Assembly: GCA_977006965.1 (NCBI GenBank)
Contig: OZ345353.1
Coordinates: 2,914,001 to 2,978,000 of the forward strand
Length of the DNA: 64,000 bases
Source: Phymatolithon calcareum
Taxonomy: Eukaryota; Rhodophyta; Florideophyceae; Hapalidiales
Direction: 5' to 3'
Both the position numbers and the translations under genes were made by a program. Numbering within the stretch: the stretch's first letter is position 1; every line of letters starts with the position of its first letter. Below, in pieces: positions 19,767-32,412 of this stretch. The notes under the pieces are model-generated. The model saw only the letters and a list, made by a program, of their open reading frames with translations, was not told the DNA's origin and made no database searches.

Positions 19767-20390
19767 GATCAATCCACGGGACAAGCTTTCCTGATCGAAA
19801 TGCTGTCACATTACTGTCCTTCGGAAAGACCTTTGCCAACGTGTACACAATCCCCCGAATTAACTTTCATTGCCTTTGGATATCCCCGAGGGCGTTCCTG
19901 ATCATGTACCGAGGGGGTGCTCTTGTGTTCTGTGGGATTGCACACGTGGTACAAGTGGGCAATACGAAGGATACGTCGCCGTAATCCTGGGATACTGACG
20001 CCAACATCCGTTAACTTTTTTTTAGTGTCCAAGGACAGTTAAATCATCATACCTGGGATAATTCATCCAGTCACCTCCGGACACCACTGCCTTCAAACTT
20101 ACACGGCGCTTCACGGCACTTTGCTCCCCCAGTGTGGGTGATGATCACCCATTATATTTGACGAATTTGTCGAGTATGATAGTCGTCACCTTTCAGAAAC
20201 GCGCCGTATCAAAAGCATTACATTGCTCTCAACGAAATGTTTTTTCAACTTTATCAAATGTGCATCGTGAGGTTTTCTGATTAATTCGCCTATGGCCAAT
20301 ACTGCAGTTGCAGACTTTGAAAAAATTCGGACTTTCGAATTTTCCCGCAACCCCCTGTATGCCCCCTCTGTATGATATCAGACCCATGTC
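19767..20390. other. Intergenic stretch with nothing recognised
   Basis: No coding frame, repeat or RNA signature that I can support between the possible spliced gene and the LINE relic. Confidence 0.4.
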
Positions 20391-20398
20391 TGTATAAC

Positions 20399-21527
20399 AT
20401 GTTCATGAATACGTTCGTGCACGAGATGGAAAAGGCACCACGGCAAATGTAGAGGCACCCAGCAACCCTGTTTGCAGACGACGTCCAACTGCAAGCGACA
20501 AACGCCGACGGAATGCAGTGGCTTCTTGACACAGCGGCGCGATGGGCTAGGGAAAATGGAATGACATGGAATATGAAAAAGGGAAAAAGCGAAGTCCTCA
20601 TCTACCGAGGACTATTCAATCAAAAGTTCCGCCTGGCTGATGCGGAACTCCGCGAAACAGTACGTCTGGAATACCTTGGCACAACTATCGACAACAAGGG
20701 AGTCACTGAGCACGCAACGTTAAACAGAGACAGGAATGAGAAGGGCGTCATTCAGGGCTTCCGGGATATAGTAATGAACGCCAGCGGCCTGACCACAACG
20801 AAGAACATTGCAATCTACAAAACACTCGTGCAATGCAGGTGGAAGTACGTCCTACACCTTAACCCATGGACTAGATCCATCCAAGCGCAAATCGTCCAGG
20901 CAGAAGGGCTGTTCTACTCCCTCATTGTAGGGCGCTTCGCATTCCGCCTGCAGAACCGAATGAGAGCACTATGCAAAATCGTGTCACGGGAAAAAAGAAG
21001 GGCGCAATTGGGTGAACACTTCGCCCTACATGTAATGAAAGCGAGACAAGAAATCGAGAACAAGCCTGATTATGAAGGCAAAGCCGAAGACCTGCGGTAC
21101 GCAGAGAGAGATATTATGTATCTCACACAGCACGACCTCTTAACTGAACAGGTTGATAGAGCTGCACGCGGAATGGTCACCCCGTAAGGAGGAGAGAAAT
21201 CGCCTCTGTCAAGCCTGGGAACAAGAAGAGGAAGGCCTAAAACGAGGAATCCCCGTGCACGTGACAGAGCCCGCAAACTCGGTTATGCTACTGAAATCGC
21301 GAAAACATCTACAGCTGGGCGTGAAATGGTTCTTCGCACGCTTTCCCCCACGCACATCCACGTCCTACGTAGAGAACTTTGGGAAGCTGTTGGAGAAGAG
21401 CCTGGACACGCTGCAACAAAACCTCAAGAGACCAAGACTAACCGCGACAGCTGAGGAGGAAACGATGCAGGCAATAAACAAATTATTGGAGTTAGAAATT
21501 ATAATGACCGAGGAGATGATTGTATGA
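20399..21527 (+). pseudogene. Non-LTR (LINE) reverse transcriptase C-terminal relic
   Basis: The plus-strand frame reads TLFADDVQLQA at about 20465-20497. This includes the F-A-D-D catalytic box of non-LTR reverse transcriptases at 20471-20482. It is followed by the thumb-type block containing MTWNMKKGKSEVLIYRG and VRLEYLGTTIDNKGV. Upstream in the same frame is an in-frame TAG at 20450. After 21187 the reading moves to another frame for the last 115 codons. Only the 3' part of the element is present, as is usual for 5'-truncated LINEs. No poly-A tail or target duplication was identified. Confidence 0.8.
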
Positions 21528-21659
21528 TGAAACTTTATCGGAAAGGGAGCATAGTACACGGGAAGCTGCTCTGGTGTCGGAACTACTGGCATTGAGGGCT
21601 TCTAAAATAAAAAACTTACAATTTCCCCTGTTTTATATCAGATGCATTTTAAAAAGACA

Positions 21660-22739
21660 GGCCCGAATTCGCTTCTGAGTACTGTAGTCCTGGATGCACC
21701 AGGATAGTTATCTTTTCTCCGTGAGAGATTTCGGATCGAGAAAATCGTTTGGTGTCACATGAGAGGTTCTGGATGTTTTTGTCCTATTTGGAATTGCATA
21801 CCGCGATGAGCATGATACCATCTTCGGAGCCAGTTTGCAAACAAGAGTCCACTCCAAAGGCAAGAATGTGACGTCATTTCACTTTTCCAGCGTTCACCTC
21901 TACTGTGTATTCACTCGCTTATTTTCTCTTCGCTTGGCTCCCATACCTTCGCCAGCACTCTGTAAGGAGAGTGTGATGTGTATCGCAGCGCAGCGCTGAG
22001 TGCGAGTGTTTTCACGTTGAAATGGAATGGACTACTGTATTTTCGATTGTCTGTCAAGATTCAGCTCGCCTGAAATGTTCATTGAGCCCCTTCGACACAC
22101 TGCAGTTCGGCCAGCATTAAATAACGGAAGCTCCCCTTCTGCGCTCCGACCTAAACTAGTTTTAAGATGGCCGGTACAGGAAATTTGTTCAGATCTGCAA
22201 ACGGTTCCAATCGAGTGTGGAAAACAAGTCTGAAATCCGAAGCACACCAACATGAGAGGTATAGAGAGTTCAATACACTCGTTTTTCACTGGATTGAGCA
22301 ATTGCAATCCACGATCTGAACCGTTTCTGCAAAAGCCTATCCGATATTGAGTCAGTCATTCGAAATACCGAAAAATATTATCCCGATGGTGCAAAACGTG
22401 GCCACCAGTGTTGCGAATGACTTGGTCCATCTCTCGAGACAATCCCTGATGCTCACACCATTCACTGTGCTTCGCATAGTTCATTAAATTGCAAGCAACG
22501 TTCAATGTTTCTTGTATCGTCAACACGCAACTGGATTGTACAGCACGACGGAATACAGTTGACACTAATCATGAATTTTTGATGGATGCCGTTTGCGTAC
22601 AGCAACTGCACATCATACTGGCTGCACACAATCACAAAGAAGAGAATTGCATATCAATTGTCCTATATTAAACCCTATCCTACGCTAGATCCCACACCAG
22701 CTCATACAAATCCGAATCAGGCTGAACCAAAACACTGGC
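21660..22739. other. 5' flank of the membrane protein gene, conserved in both arms
   Basis: No ORF here is convincing, yet it is retained in the inverted copy at 38.8-39.8 kb. Shared stretches include AGAAAATCGTTTGGTGTCAC. It is probably promoter or leader sequence, or simply part of the duplicated unit. Confidence 0.5.
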
Positions 22740-24335
22740 ATGAATGCACATGTTAGAATCCGGCGAAATCAGGCAAAAACGCAACGATCGAGGAGTCAGC
22801 TTGTGATGGAGAGGTCTACCAACTTTTGGCTACAGGCTATATCGCTGGTTGCATCCGTGACAGCGGCAATGAGCACGATCGTCGTATCGCAGCTGACAAA
22901 ACGCTTCGCCGTCTCCTATCATTCGTCAACGCCGCGATGGAAATACACAGTGGTTCCTCTCGTGTTCTACCTAGCCGTCTTCGTATGCCTTCTCGTGTTC
23001 GCAATGTTTTCGGTGAGAAACAGAAGTTTAAGTAGAACGCTCGCATTCATGACCGCACCATCTGTTCCTCTACATGGCTTTCTTTGGGCGTTAGTTCCTC
23101 AGACCCGACACGTACGAGAAGCACCTTCAACAAACAGCTATGTGATGCAGTGTTTCCGGCGCAAACCAGTTGTTCTGCTTGTGCTTACTTGGATACCTTT
23201 CATTCTAGGAGTGATTCTGGCAGGTTTAAACAGGTCTTGGCAGGCGCTGGCAGTGCAGATCGTCACGGCTGTCGCCTTCTTGGCCACAGGAAGTACACCA
23301 GAGACTCCAGTGCGAGCACGAGAAACGTCATTCGGCAGAACAACGCGCTACATGACGGTCCCCAAACCAGGGCGTCGCAATGATACAGTTGGCTACACTA
23401 TCGACTTGCAGAGAGAGCAGATGCTGGAGCCTGTTCGTCTGGACATGGGCAATAACCCCGCTTACCTGCAGGTGAGCGTTGCAACAATGGGTCGACTGGA
23501 GCCAGTTAAAGACGATAAGAGCGCGAGCGAGACTCCAGTCTCCGCTTATCTCGATTCCTTTGTTGAAAAGCTACCCAAAGATCGCATTGTCGAAATGACT
23601 GGTCAATTGTGGAGAACGTTGGAGGTATGGAAAACAAAACTGCGAGAGCCTGTTGCGGATATTTTCCTACTGTATGCACTGGTTGAAAGGATGGCTTTCA
23701 TTGCATATCGCCCAACTGGTCGTACTATTGAGGAACACAAAGTGGCAGTCCTGCTCAACTTTTTCATATGCCACGAAGAAAGAGGGAGTGAACGATCGGA
23801 GTTTGCTGAGGCAGCGAACAATGTTTGGGATGAATGGAAATCGGCTGGGGAGTGGCTACTTAGAAGTGAGCACTGGTCCACGGCATCGATGTGCGGATCC
23901 CGTGGCGTCGATCTTGACGTACCGATTGCTGAGGATATCCTAAAGCGGATTTCCTCAGGCGATCCAAATGCGGAAATGAAGGTGATTGCCCTGGGTTCTG
24001 CTGTCCATTTTGTTAGGTATGTGTTCGCCCACGATGAACAGCTTGTGGAAGCGGTAGTGAAGAACATCCCTTTCTATCACAACCGAATCACTAATGACGT
24101 ATGTGCCGGTGTGGGAGGCATTTCACCGGTTTGTAGAGGCATCATCTTAAGTATGAAGCGCAAAGGCCTGCTCCTGGAAAATGTGAGCGGGCATGGGTGG
24201 GCTTCATCGGGTGGTGCCTTAAGATGGGGCCCAGGGGGATACGCCCTTCTAGATCAGGCATATGCTCGAAACTCTGCACTAGCCTATGTTGTACAGCTAG
24301 GTATTATCGTCGTCAAGGCAATTTTGGAAAACTAG
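22740..24335 (+). CDS. Polytopic membrane protein, 531 aa (intact member of a local inverted pair)
   Basis: Intact intronless ORF. Four hydrophobic segments are visible at about residues 30-50, 70-90, 144-163 and 168-183. They are followed by a soluble C-terminal region of about 345 residues, so it looks like an N-terminal membrane anchor with a cytosolic or lumenal domain. The start may be Met23 (22806) rather than 22740, because the damaged paralogue aligns well from MERSTNFW. The C-terminal region is rich in helices and includes DRIVEMTGQLWRTLE and VADIFLLYALVERM. I do not recognise a family. A second copy lies inverted 13 kb away with a nonsense codon and a frameshift, so this is the only intact copy in view. 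A plant/algal-type lineage-specific family is possible. Confidence 0.65.
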   Translation: MNAHVRIRRNQAKTQRSRSQLVMERSTNFWLQAISLVASVTAAMSTIVVSQLTKRFAVSYHSSTPRWKYTVVPLVFYLAVFVCLLVFAMFSVRNRSLSRTLAFMTAPSVPLHGFLWALVPQTRHVREAPSTNSYVMQCFRRKPVVLLVLTWIPFILGVILAGLNRSWQALAVQIVTAVAFLATGSTPETPVRARETSFGRTTRYMTVPKPGRRNDTVGYTIDLQREQMLEPVRLDMGNNPAYLQVSVATMGRLEPVKDDKSASETPVSAYLDSFVEKLPKDRIVEMTGQLWRTLEVWKTKLREPVADIFLLYALVERMAFIAYRPTGRTIEEHKVAVLLNFFICHEERGSERSEFAEAANNVWDEWKSAGEWLLRSEHWSTASMCGSRGVDLDVPIAEDILKRISSGDPNAEMKVIALGSAVHFVRYVFAHDEQLVEAVVKNIPFYHNRITNDVCAGVGGISPVCRGIILSMKRKGLLLENVSGHGWASSGGALRWGPGGYALLDQAYARNSALAYVVQLGIIVVKAILEN

Positions 24336-24620
24336 ATGAAATTTGCTAGGCGTCGACAAAGATCATTTAAGCTGAAACAAATCGCCATCTTGAATTCCGG
24401 CCGATTTACCAACAGCGTTATAAAACATATTTTCTTGTACTGGTGTCTAAGAAATTGCGCATGGGAAGCTCCAGCTTTACGAACCCGGCTTAGTGTGCGG
24501 ATAGACGGGACCCGACTAAACGTGCTACAAGTAACAAATTCTAAATCCATTCTATAATCGCCTTTGTTCACAAGAAGCAAGAGAAATATCGTATGTGGTT
24601 ATCAGTCTACGTGTGGAACA

Positions 24621-27600
24621 TGTAGTGCAATGCAGAAGGCAAAAACACCACACGAACAGGGAAGCAAGGGAGAATTGATGGTTGTGACAGAGCTTGTAAG
24701 TGCTTCACGATCGTAGAACGGTAACGTCCTATCGTCAGTGAGGCCGTCGCCGTTAAGGCGGAATGGATGATCACGTCGCCTCGAAGGCGGAAAGAGACGA
24801 AATGGAAATTATATCACCTAGATGGCGGAATGCAAAAACTTTCGGGAAGCTTGAGCGTTATGTGTCAGGACCGTACGGCGAAAAACGGAACTCCCTTAGC
24901 AGGGTGTTTTTTCATTGACGACTCGTGGAGATTTTGCGCCAAAGATCCTGCCACGTACGGTTGTGATGTACAAATACTGTATCTTTCACTGGAGAGACGT
25001 TGATTTTCCGATTTTCAGGATCGTTCATCCCCGCCCCCCAGAGATAATTCCTGGTTTGCCTGCTCTAACAAACCCTCAAGCCCCTCTGAGTAGAATGTAC
25101 AATTCAAGACTTGGAGCGAGCGCTGCTTGCATCGATCAGTCGGCGAATAATGGCAATAGTCAATCTCGACGGCAAGAGCCATTCACTGCCTGTCAGTGTG
25201 ACCATTTGTTTCATTTTTTGTGTGAGGCTCGAATAGGCACAGCAAGGCAGCTTTTGCAAGAGCGCCCCACAAGAGCAGATTTGGATGATCGTAATACACC
25301 AGACCCATAGACCGTTTTGATATTACTTCTTTTTAACGATGAAAATTATAGGCCAGAGCCTGTATACATATATATTGGCGGAATAACCCCGCAGCTTACC
25401 TCGGGAATCGACCCACGCTACGAGAATCGCCCGGCCTACACTCTGTAAAATACGTTTACGGAATTCAAGAGTATTTACTCATCAATGGTTTCAAACTACA
25501 CTGTATCTGGACATGGACTGGAGGAAACGTTTTTGAAATTTGCTCGAACAAGTCTTACTTTATGTATGCGTTTATACTGGGGCGTCATTTTCCTTTTCTG
25601 ACGCCGCTGTTCGTTCAACTTCTTGAGCAATCTGCCCAACGAGAAGAAAGTGTTGAATTTATTTATTCAATATTCATGTTGAAGAAAAATCCATCATATT
25701 AGAGTCACTGGACTCGATTTCATTCCAGCGCTATTAGCGATATCTAAAATTCAACGGATTCACGATGCTTTTTCGGCTTGACTGACGAAGGGCTATGAGG
25801 TTCTAGGTTGTAAGGAGGATTCAGTGGCAATTATAATGGCTTCTGTTAGTGTCGTGAAGCGTGCGAAGGATACTTCGAATATTAGAAATGGGGAAATGTC
25901 TATATATGAGAGTGTACTGAAAATTCTTTATGGAGATCTGAGAAAGGTTATGAATTGCGGCGATGGCGACCATAGTAGTAACGCTACTGCGGATGAAGAA
26001 TGTGTAATCACTGGGAGTGAAAATATAAGGCTGTGTTTATCCTATAATGGGGTGATCTCTCTCCAGGCAATGATGAGATGCTCTCTACTAAAACTACGAA
26101 GGGAGAACTGCTTAGGTAGGCTTCCGATTGCCTTCTAGCCATGGGGTTTGCTGGAAGCATATTGCGTGCTTCCTGGTCGCTGAACCTGTGCCGGAATTTA
26201 GGTCGCCTGTTCCTGCAACTTCTGGCGCCACTGCATCATTGCGCGTCTACAAATGACAGCATCAAAGCAGTTTCAAAATTTTCTTCACGAAACGTCTTCT
26301 GGATGCGCCCTTGGGGCTCGTAATTCTGCACCAACTAATCTTCATGAAGAACTTCTGTTAGTTCTGACGAAGATGGTGGCATTATCCAAGAAGAATAGCG
26401 ATTGACTGCAGAAGCAGTTCTCGCGCCCCGGGACTGGAGGCCATGCTCACACTCCCCGCGGTTACCGGGTGTCCGGAGCTCACCGCGTTTGAGGCCGAAA
26501 TTATTTAAGACGCATCATCGAGCTTACGATCGGCAGCCGGCCAACAGCGCTGCAGTGTGGAGTGACGAATGTTCGCCTTAGAGGACGTGCTGAACGTGTG
26601 CGTCCATTGCTTACGCGACTGCGGGTGGTGGGGGCTATGCAATGTGCGCTTTTTTAATCCGCCAGTAATTGATTTTGAGCTCACTGGAGCGGCCACTTGG
26701 GCAGATGTTGACATTTTTCGCAGCACTTTCGAAATTTGACGCGTCAAGATATCACAACCCTTCTGCGTTTTGCCGAATTGGGTGTCCTGTACAGTTGATT
26801 AGAGCTTTGATTTCCAGTCCTGCACATGTTTGCACAGCGTGTTTTGCAATCCGTTGGATATTAAGGCTGTTCTCGATGGATAAACAATTCATGTCGTACT
26901 GATTTTTATGTTATGCACAGGTTTCACATCCGCTCTCTGTTACCCATCGCATTAACGCGGGATGCTGGCTTAAACACAGATGAGTCGATGCTAGGTCGGC
27001 GTCCGATACATTGATCACAAAGCAAAACGGTGGTGTGGTAAGAACAACACATTGAATAGAAGATAACTGCAACCTCCGTGTATTGCAACAAAGTGTTCGA
27101 CATCTTGTTTACGTCCACTTCTAAGCATCAAAATAATTTAGGCATACGACTTTGACCTCGAAAGACAGGACGACGAGCTTGGGTTGGCGCACGGAAATGC
27201 GTTCGACCTTGTCGGAAATCAACATTGTGATGTCCCGCTGCATGATGTTCCAACTGTGTCGCTCATGGCGCGCTGGTTACATATTTCGTCTAGCCTCAGC
27301 AGAATACAAAGGGTCATTAGAGATTGGCAGTCAACTACAATGATGCTTCTTTCAATAAAATCGCCGACGCAAACAAAGTGTGGCCATGTACGCGTCCGTA
27401 TGGTAAGGCACGATATTGGTCTGGAGTGAAACTCGAAGCACGGATTGTGTGCGAAGTGGGGGCAAGTCAAGTTTGGAAAATCCAAAGTTTGGCGTGTCTT
27501 CCCATTCACTTCTTGACGAAAGCGCTGCAGATTCTAAGGTGGAGATCGAGTTTGTTGATAACGGCTCGGTTGTCGTCGGTTCGGACGCCGTTCTCGGCAC

Positions 27601-28600
27601 TGCATTTGCACATTTGTCGGACAAGATTTCGCGAAAGCTCCATTAACTCGTAGCGTTTTACTCTTCTAGACTGTGTGAGACCCGACAGTCCACTATGGAT
27701 GTCCCTCAAAGTTGACTCAGTCATAAACTCTCCGCCGTTGCGGGTGTCGGTCGAGAATGCGTTGCCCAGCACTGCGACCAGTGTGAGCAATGGCAGTACC
27801 AGCTCCTAGGTCAGCACCAGATCCTAGGCGTAGTCTCCGAGGAGTGCTTCGTCCTTTTCTTCGTTGCGTAGCAGCTCTTCAGGTTAGCGATTCTCGAGTC
27901 TGCTCTTCTCTACGAATGCAAACGAAATCTCTGGCTGCAGGCAATGATAATCGAGAACGGTTTCATATATAGAAGCTGTGCGCATGTATCTCATTTACTC
28001 GAAGTTCGCGATAGTGAGACCTTTGCAAAGTGCGCTAAATGCTCAGCTCAGACCGATTCATCGAATACTTCAAGTCTAGAAATTTACGTTTCTACGTCGG
28101 ACACATGCGAATACGCTTGCTGTGCTCATTGTACTATATTGCGTCACGTGGAAGTAGAAGTACCACAATTTCTGAACATGTTCCAAAAATAGATGATAGT
28201 CGCATGTCTACTTATGATAAATTTTTGAAAAATTATAAAGCTCCTTCTTAGCCTCACTGTCTAGGGGAGAGCAAGAGCAACTTGTCCAAACTCTCCATGA
28301 ATTGAATCGCACGTCTGCAACCACACCGGTAATGATGGCGTGAAAGCGAATCTGTGACTCACCGGACGAACAAGCCCGGTCCTTCTTCATGGTGGAAGTA
28401 GAGCCCTTAGGTCGTGGAAAAGTGTACGACAACCTTAGGTGGTGAAGTTTTCTGTCGGCGACTTCAACAACATTGAGCGTAGTAGCGTACGTTATTGCGA
28501 CTTTCAGGTGGAAATTACTATCCCCTTCTTGACTTTTCTTCCTCATCTTATTCTAATTACCTCTGATGCTGTAGCAATCGTCGGCAATACTTGTAAAAAT
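24621..28600. other. Long gene-poor stretch inside the inverted duplication
   Basis: No gene can be supported. A 60-codon open stretch at about 27140-27430 (plus strand, YDFDLERQDDELGLAHGNAF) and one at 27440-27645 read somewhat like protein and could be isolated exons or gene debris. The 25824-26138 frame is a weak candidate with no motif. The rest looks neutral. Confidence 0.4.
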
Positions 28601-28629
28601 CTCCTACACGCTTTATTTGTAGTAGTATG

Positions 28630-29110
28630 GATGGGTGGCCTAGAGGCCTTGTTTTTCCGCGGCCAATACAGCCCTCCAGGGCTTACACCCAGTGCCTTCG
28701 GCCTCGCCTGCCTCTCCGGTTAGGGTTTGTTGTAGTATGATAAGACCGATTTGGTAGTATATGGCGGGCTTTCGCCGCCGGCCTTCAGTAAACGGGGCAA
28801 CCCGTGTTTAGTCCAGATCGACCGTTTTCCGTTCCAACCTTCGCCGTCCTTTCGCCTCAGGGAAGGCCTTGCGTACGACCTCGACTCTGCGCCGTCGGTC
28901 ATGCCTCGGTCCTCGGACCCTCGCCCCTGTGTTTGCGTACGGACGTTAGTGTCCTCTTGCGATTGGACCCCAAGTCCGTGCGTGTGTTTCTGATTACTCT
29001 GGCACTAACCTCCATCGGGAGACCTCTCGCTAAAGCCTTGCCCGGCCTTTCCGGCCAATCGTTCCTGGACTACTCCGTGGCGATGATCCGCCAATCTGCG
29101 CCACCACATT
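28630..29110. other. GC-rich segment with many short hairpins, identity unknown
   Basis: Within otherwise AT-rich DNA this 480-bp block carries several compact stems: GGCCT-AG-AGGCC near 28638, AGCCCT-CC-AGGGCT near 28672, and ACGGG-GCAA-CCCGT (a GNRA-type tetraloop) near 28793. Overlapping frames on both strands are open but composition-driven. It looks more like structured RNA, organelle-derived or plasmid-derived DNA than a nuclear coding gene. I could not match it to rRNA, RNase P or SRP RNA. Confidence 0.4.
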
Positions 29111-30359
29111 ATTTATGAAGTCCAAGTTTCTGTATAGTACAAGACTTTAGATTCTATTTAACGTAAGTTCTGCCTAAAATTTCTAGGATACTTTACATAA
29201 AATAGTTGTAGAAACATATAGAAGCACTTTCAAACTTTCGACATGTATCTATAACACGAATAGAACTTCTTAGAGACATTTAAAACTACTTTGCCTTTAT
29301 AGATGCATCTAGAACACGAGTAGAACTTTAATAAACATCTATGGAAATAGAATGTGGATTTTTCGTGCTCATAAGTTATTTTTGATAAATAGGAAATGCA
29401 CAATTAAACTCCTCTTGGAATACGACCAGCAGGCCGAGGGAGAGATACAACCTATTTCTAATGCAGAAAGAGTAATATCGGAAAGACGTATTTCCGACCA
29501 TCTCTATCAACCTCTGAAGTAGTCAATTACTTCAATATCCATTCCTGAAATTCATGTCATAAACCGGAATTTCTTGCAATAGTGTTGATGAAGAGCACAC
29601 TAAATCATCCTTGGACGAAACAGACAATTAAATGAGACTGATAGCCAACGTTTTGTGTGTCTGTTATACAATATGTCATTATTCCAATGTTTCAACAGAT
29701 GTGATTTGGATCGCGGCTTAAATAAGCGCAGAAGCACGCAATTACACTCCCTGCAACAAGGGGATCACTGACACTAGACTGATCGTAAGTGTATGTTATC
29801 GGTATCTGTTTCTAGTCCGTTGCTCCTCTTCGGAGGAGCGTTATAGAGTTCCTGGGTCGACTCTGATAATGTCGTGCATTAGACAATGGTTGTCAAGAAG
29901 TATACTTGATATGCTTCACGAGTTGTGAGAAAGAAGAAGCACTAATCATTCCATTGTTTATTTTGTTAGCTCCTTGACACGATAAAATTCTGTGCGATGA
30001 CCAAAAAGCAGTAATAGCTTTTTCGCTACCAATTTTCCTATCTTTGGTTAAGTTCGTAGTAGATTTTGAGACTCATCTACAGAAATTTCTGTGTTTCCTG
30101 CAGGAGACAAGTCTCTCTGTATGCTATTGACGGGCTTTCAGAACTTACTAAACGCTGCGGGAAGTGATACGTCGTAACCGGGCTTTAAGACAAGGAGCGG
30201 GCACTTAAGCGGAACAGCTTTGTTCAATACAGATAAAAAGCCTCTCCGGAGGAGCCTTGAATATTCGGAAACATCCAGTTCATGGAGAACGAGCGCAACG
30301 GCGTTTAGCCCGAAAGTAGTGTTCACGAAACAAACCCATAAAGGATAGGTTATGGCAGA
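29111..30359. other. AT-rich stretch with isolated GC hairpins
   Basis: Contains GCTCCTC-TTCG-GAGGAGC near 29821-29838 (UUCG-type loop) and a similar stem near 30242. Two related words around ATC-TA-AACACGA-TAGAACTT occur at 29248 and 29305. No gene is supported; a small minus-strand frame at 30138-30368 has no motif. Confidence 0.35.
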
Positions 30360-30740
30360 ATGGTTCAAAGGTGATAGCTTAGGGCTGGCAAGGCTCGTAG
30401 TCGCCTAGAGAGCAAGCTTCCCAGTTAGGGGGACTGACAGCGCTACTGGTTGGCGGATCACATGGATAAAATCCATTCACCCATGTACGGGTTTAGAGGT
30501 AGTTCTACGGTGTAAAGAGACGATGGTGAAGTGTGCGAACCAGATCCGGGGAACGTTCGACTATCGGCGTCGAAGCGTAAGCTCGGGGACCCCGGGCTCC
30601 AGTGGGTGCTTCTGCAAAAGGTTACCTGATCCGGGGAAGGACGAATGCAAGATCACTACAGACCACCCTGGTGTTCTTTTCCGTGGTGCGCCGCCCGCTA
30701 GGAAATATACTCCCCTCGGGCGGCACTGCAATCCCTAAAA
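30360..30740. other. Second GC-rich, hairpin-rich segment, possible structured RNA relic
   Basis: Contains ATGGAT-AAA-ATCCAT near 30462, a GGGGACCCC stem near 30585, and an 8-bp stem GCCGCCCG/CGGGCGGC enclosing a 19-nt loop near 30691-30725. The compact stems and A-rich linkers recall group II intron or other organellar RNA, but I could not find a domain V. No protein is predicted with confidence. Confidence 0.35.
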
Positions 30741-32412
30741 TTAAGGTTACGATCATTAGCATTATTGTACTGTAAACCAAAGGTATATGCAGAATGTTAC
30801 CCTATCTATACAGGATAATCCCAAATTGTGATAGAGTTTGATACCCCCGAGCGAGACCACTGCTGGGAGAAAGCTGAAGCCTGGCCAATCAGCGACCGAC
30901 CTGAAATCCCGTCTCCGGTAGCATGCATCACAGTGAAAAAAAGAAAGATTCTGAGCTACAAGTATCGAGAAAGCGCTAGGATATCTCAACACTCATGCCA
31001 GAAAGATTTCTTGTTTCTGTTGAACTTCAACTGCTTCGCAAAATGCACTTCATGTGTGCACTTGATGAGCTTTCATCTGGGTTGAGCTTGACGGTATTCC
31101 TTCTCAGCACTTCAAGCTTCTTTTACAGATGAAATCAGTCAAAGCGGCTACTTCCAAGGCACCGGATACACAAGATATCGAGGAAGCGCATATGGGCGTT
31201 TGCACACGAACGCAAATTACGAACTCCGGAGATACGTCTTCTTCTGAGACATGCGATACACAAGTCGTCGTGTCTACTCTTATGGGGCTCCGCACACAAA
31301 TGCACATCTAGGATACAGAAGAAAAAATCAAGCAGGTTGTAGCCGACAGCACAGCACATAACAAGGTCACTTAATCCTATCGCTCTGAAAAACGAAATTG
31401 AAGAAGATCTTGAACACAGGCCCAGTCTGAAGGAGGATGTTAACGCATTCATCAAGCATACAGAACACTAAGAAATACAAATTGAGAACGCAAGGATCTG
31501 GACACCATACGTGTCTCAGGCATTTGTACGCCACCAGATGGTGTTCCACTCACTCGTGGCGAACCAAAACAAATCGTTCCCGCCTCCTAATTGCACTCGC
31601 AAAATTGCCCCATGCTTTTGCTGGGGTGATGAAACTCTTAATAATAATGAATAATTATTCCCCTATGGGACTAGAAAGCTGTGCTTTTTACTTTTCCTCT
31701 ACTTGGAGTACGGCAGGGCATTAATCCTGATAGCCAATTGTGACCACATTTCTTCTCTGGCTGTCGCTGGTTATTGAAAGGCGGTGTATGATACTTACTT
31801 GATTATTTTCGGTGGTGATATGACATGAGTGGTGACACGTGTGGTACGGTTAGATTTCGGTGAGGTTGGTGATGAAATTTGGGTTCGAGGTTGGAGTTGG
31901 TGGTTGTGATGAATGAGGGTCTGGTGGTTCCTGCTCAGTTGGTTGCTGGCTTCCGAGTTTATATAGAATTCTAAAGAAGTCTAGAGTATTGCAATAGGTT
32001 TTCTAGAGATGCGAGATGGCAAGAATAAGTTGCTATCACATCTATGATTGCACCTTACATGATGTATACTAGGCATAAGGACTAATATAACAGAGGCAAA
32101 ACATAGAAATACATAATGACATAAAAGTATAAAAGTATAGAAGTACTGTAAGGATAAGGAGTATAAGGATGACATAATATGTTTAAGTACTATTCCCTTG
32201 CAGCTATTAGACGATTCCACGGGAAACAAATGCTGTGGTTCCACGATTCGCGAGTCCACGTTGACGACCAGAATGTTGGACTCTTTTTTATAGCTCACTT
32301 CTTCTGTGCCATACTAATGCACTGTAAATAGCTTGGGCCCCTTGTGCAATGCGGAAACCCGACTCACGAAACGCCCCGTGGTGCGAAATTAGGAGAAAAA
32401 GTATAACTCTTA
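30741..32412. other. Gene-poor stretch left of the transposon stack
   Basis: No supported gene. Near 31150-31320 two degenerate units sharing GATACACAAG and GCACAC-AA-GCA stand about 90 bp apart. The rest shows nothing I can assign. Confidence 0.35.

Larger units (their letters stand above)
21626..24620 (+). repeat. Left arm of a 3-kb inverted duplication (intact gene copy)
   Basis: From about GATGCATT at 21640 to about 24600 this arm aligns by eye with the reverse complement of 36.84-39.83 kb, with small indels and perhaps 15-25% substitutions. Alignment covers the upstream region, the whole 531-aa gene and about 280 bp after its stop. Ends are approximate. Confidence 0.8.

Noticed and set aside
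24915-25310. 131-codon plus-strand frame
   Set aside because: No family resemblance; low-information composition in a decayed region.
30523-30738. Group II intron 5' end (GTGTGCGAACCAG)
   Set aside because: Similarity to GUGYG is weak and no domain V hairpin or maturase was found.
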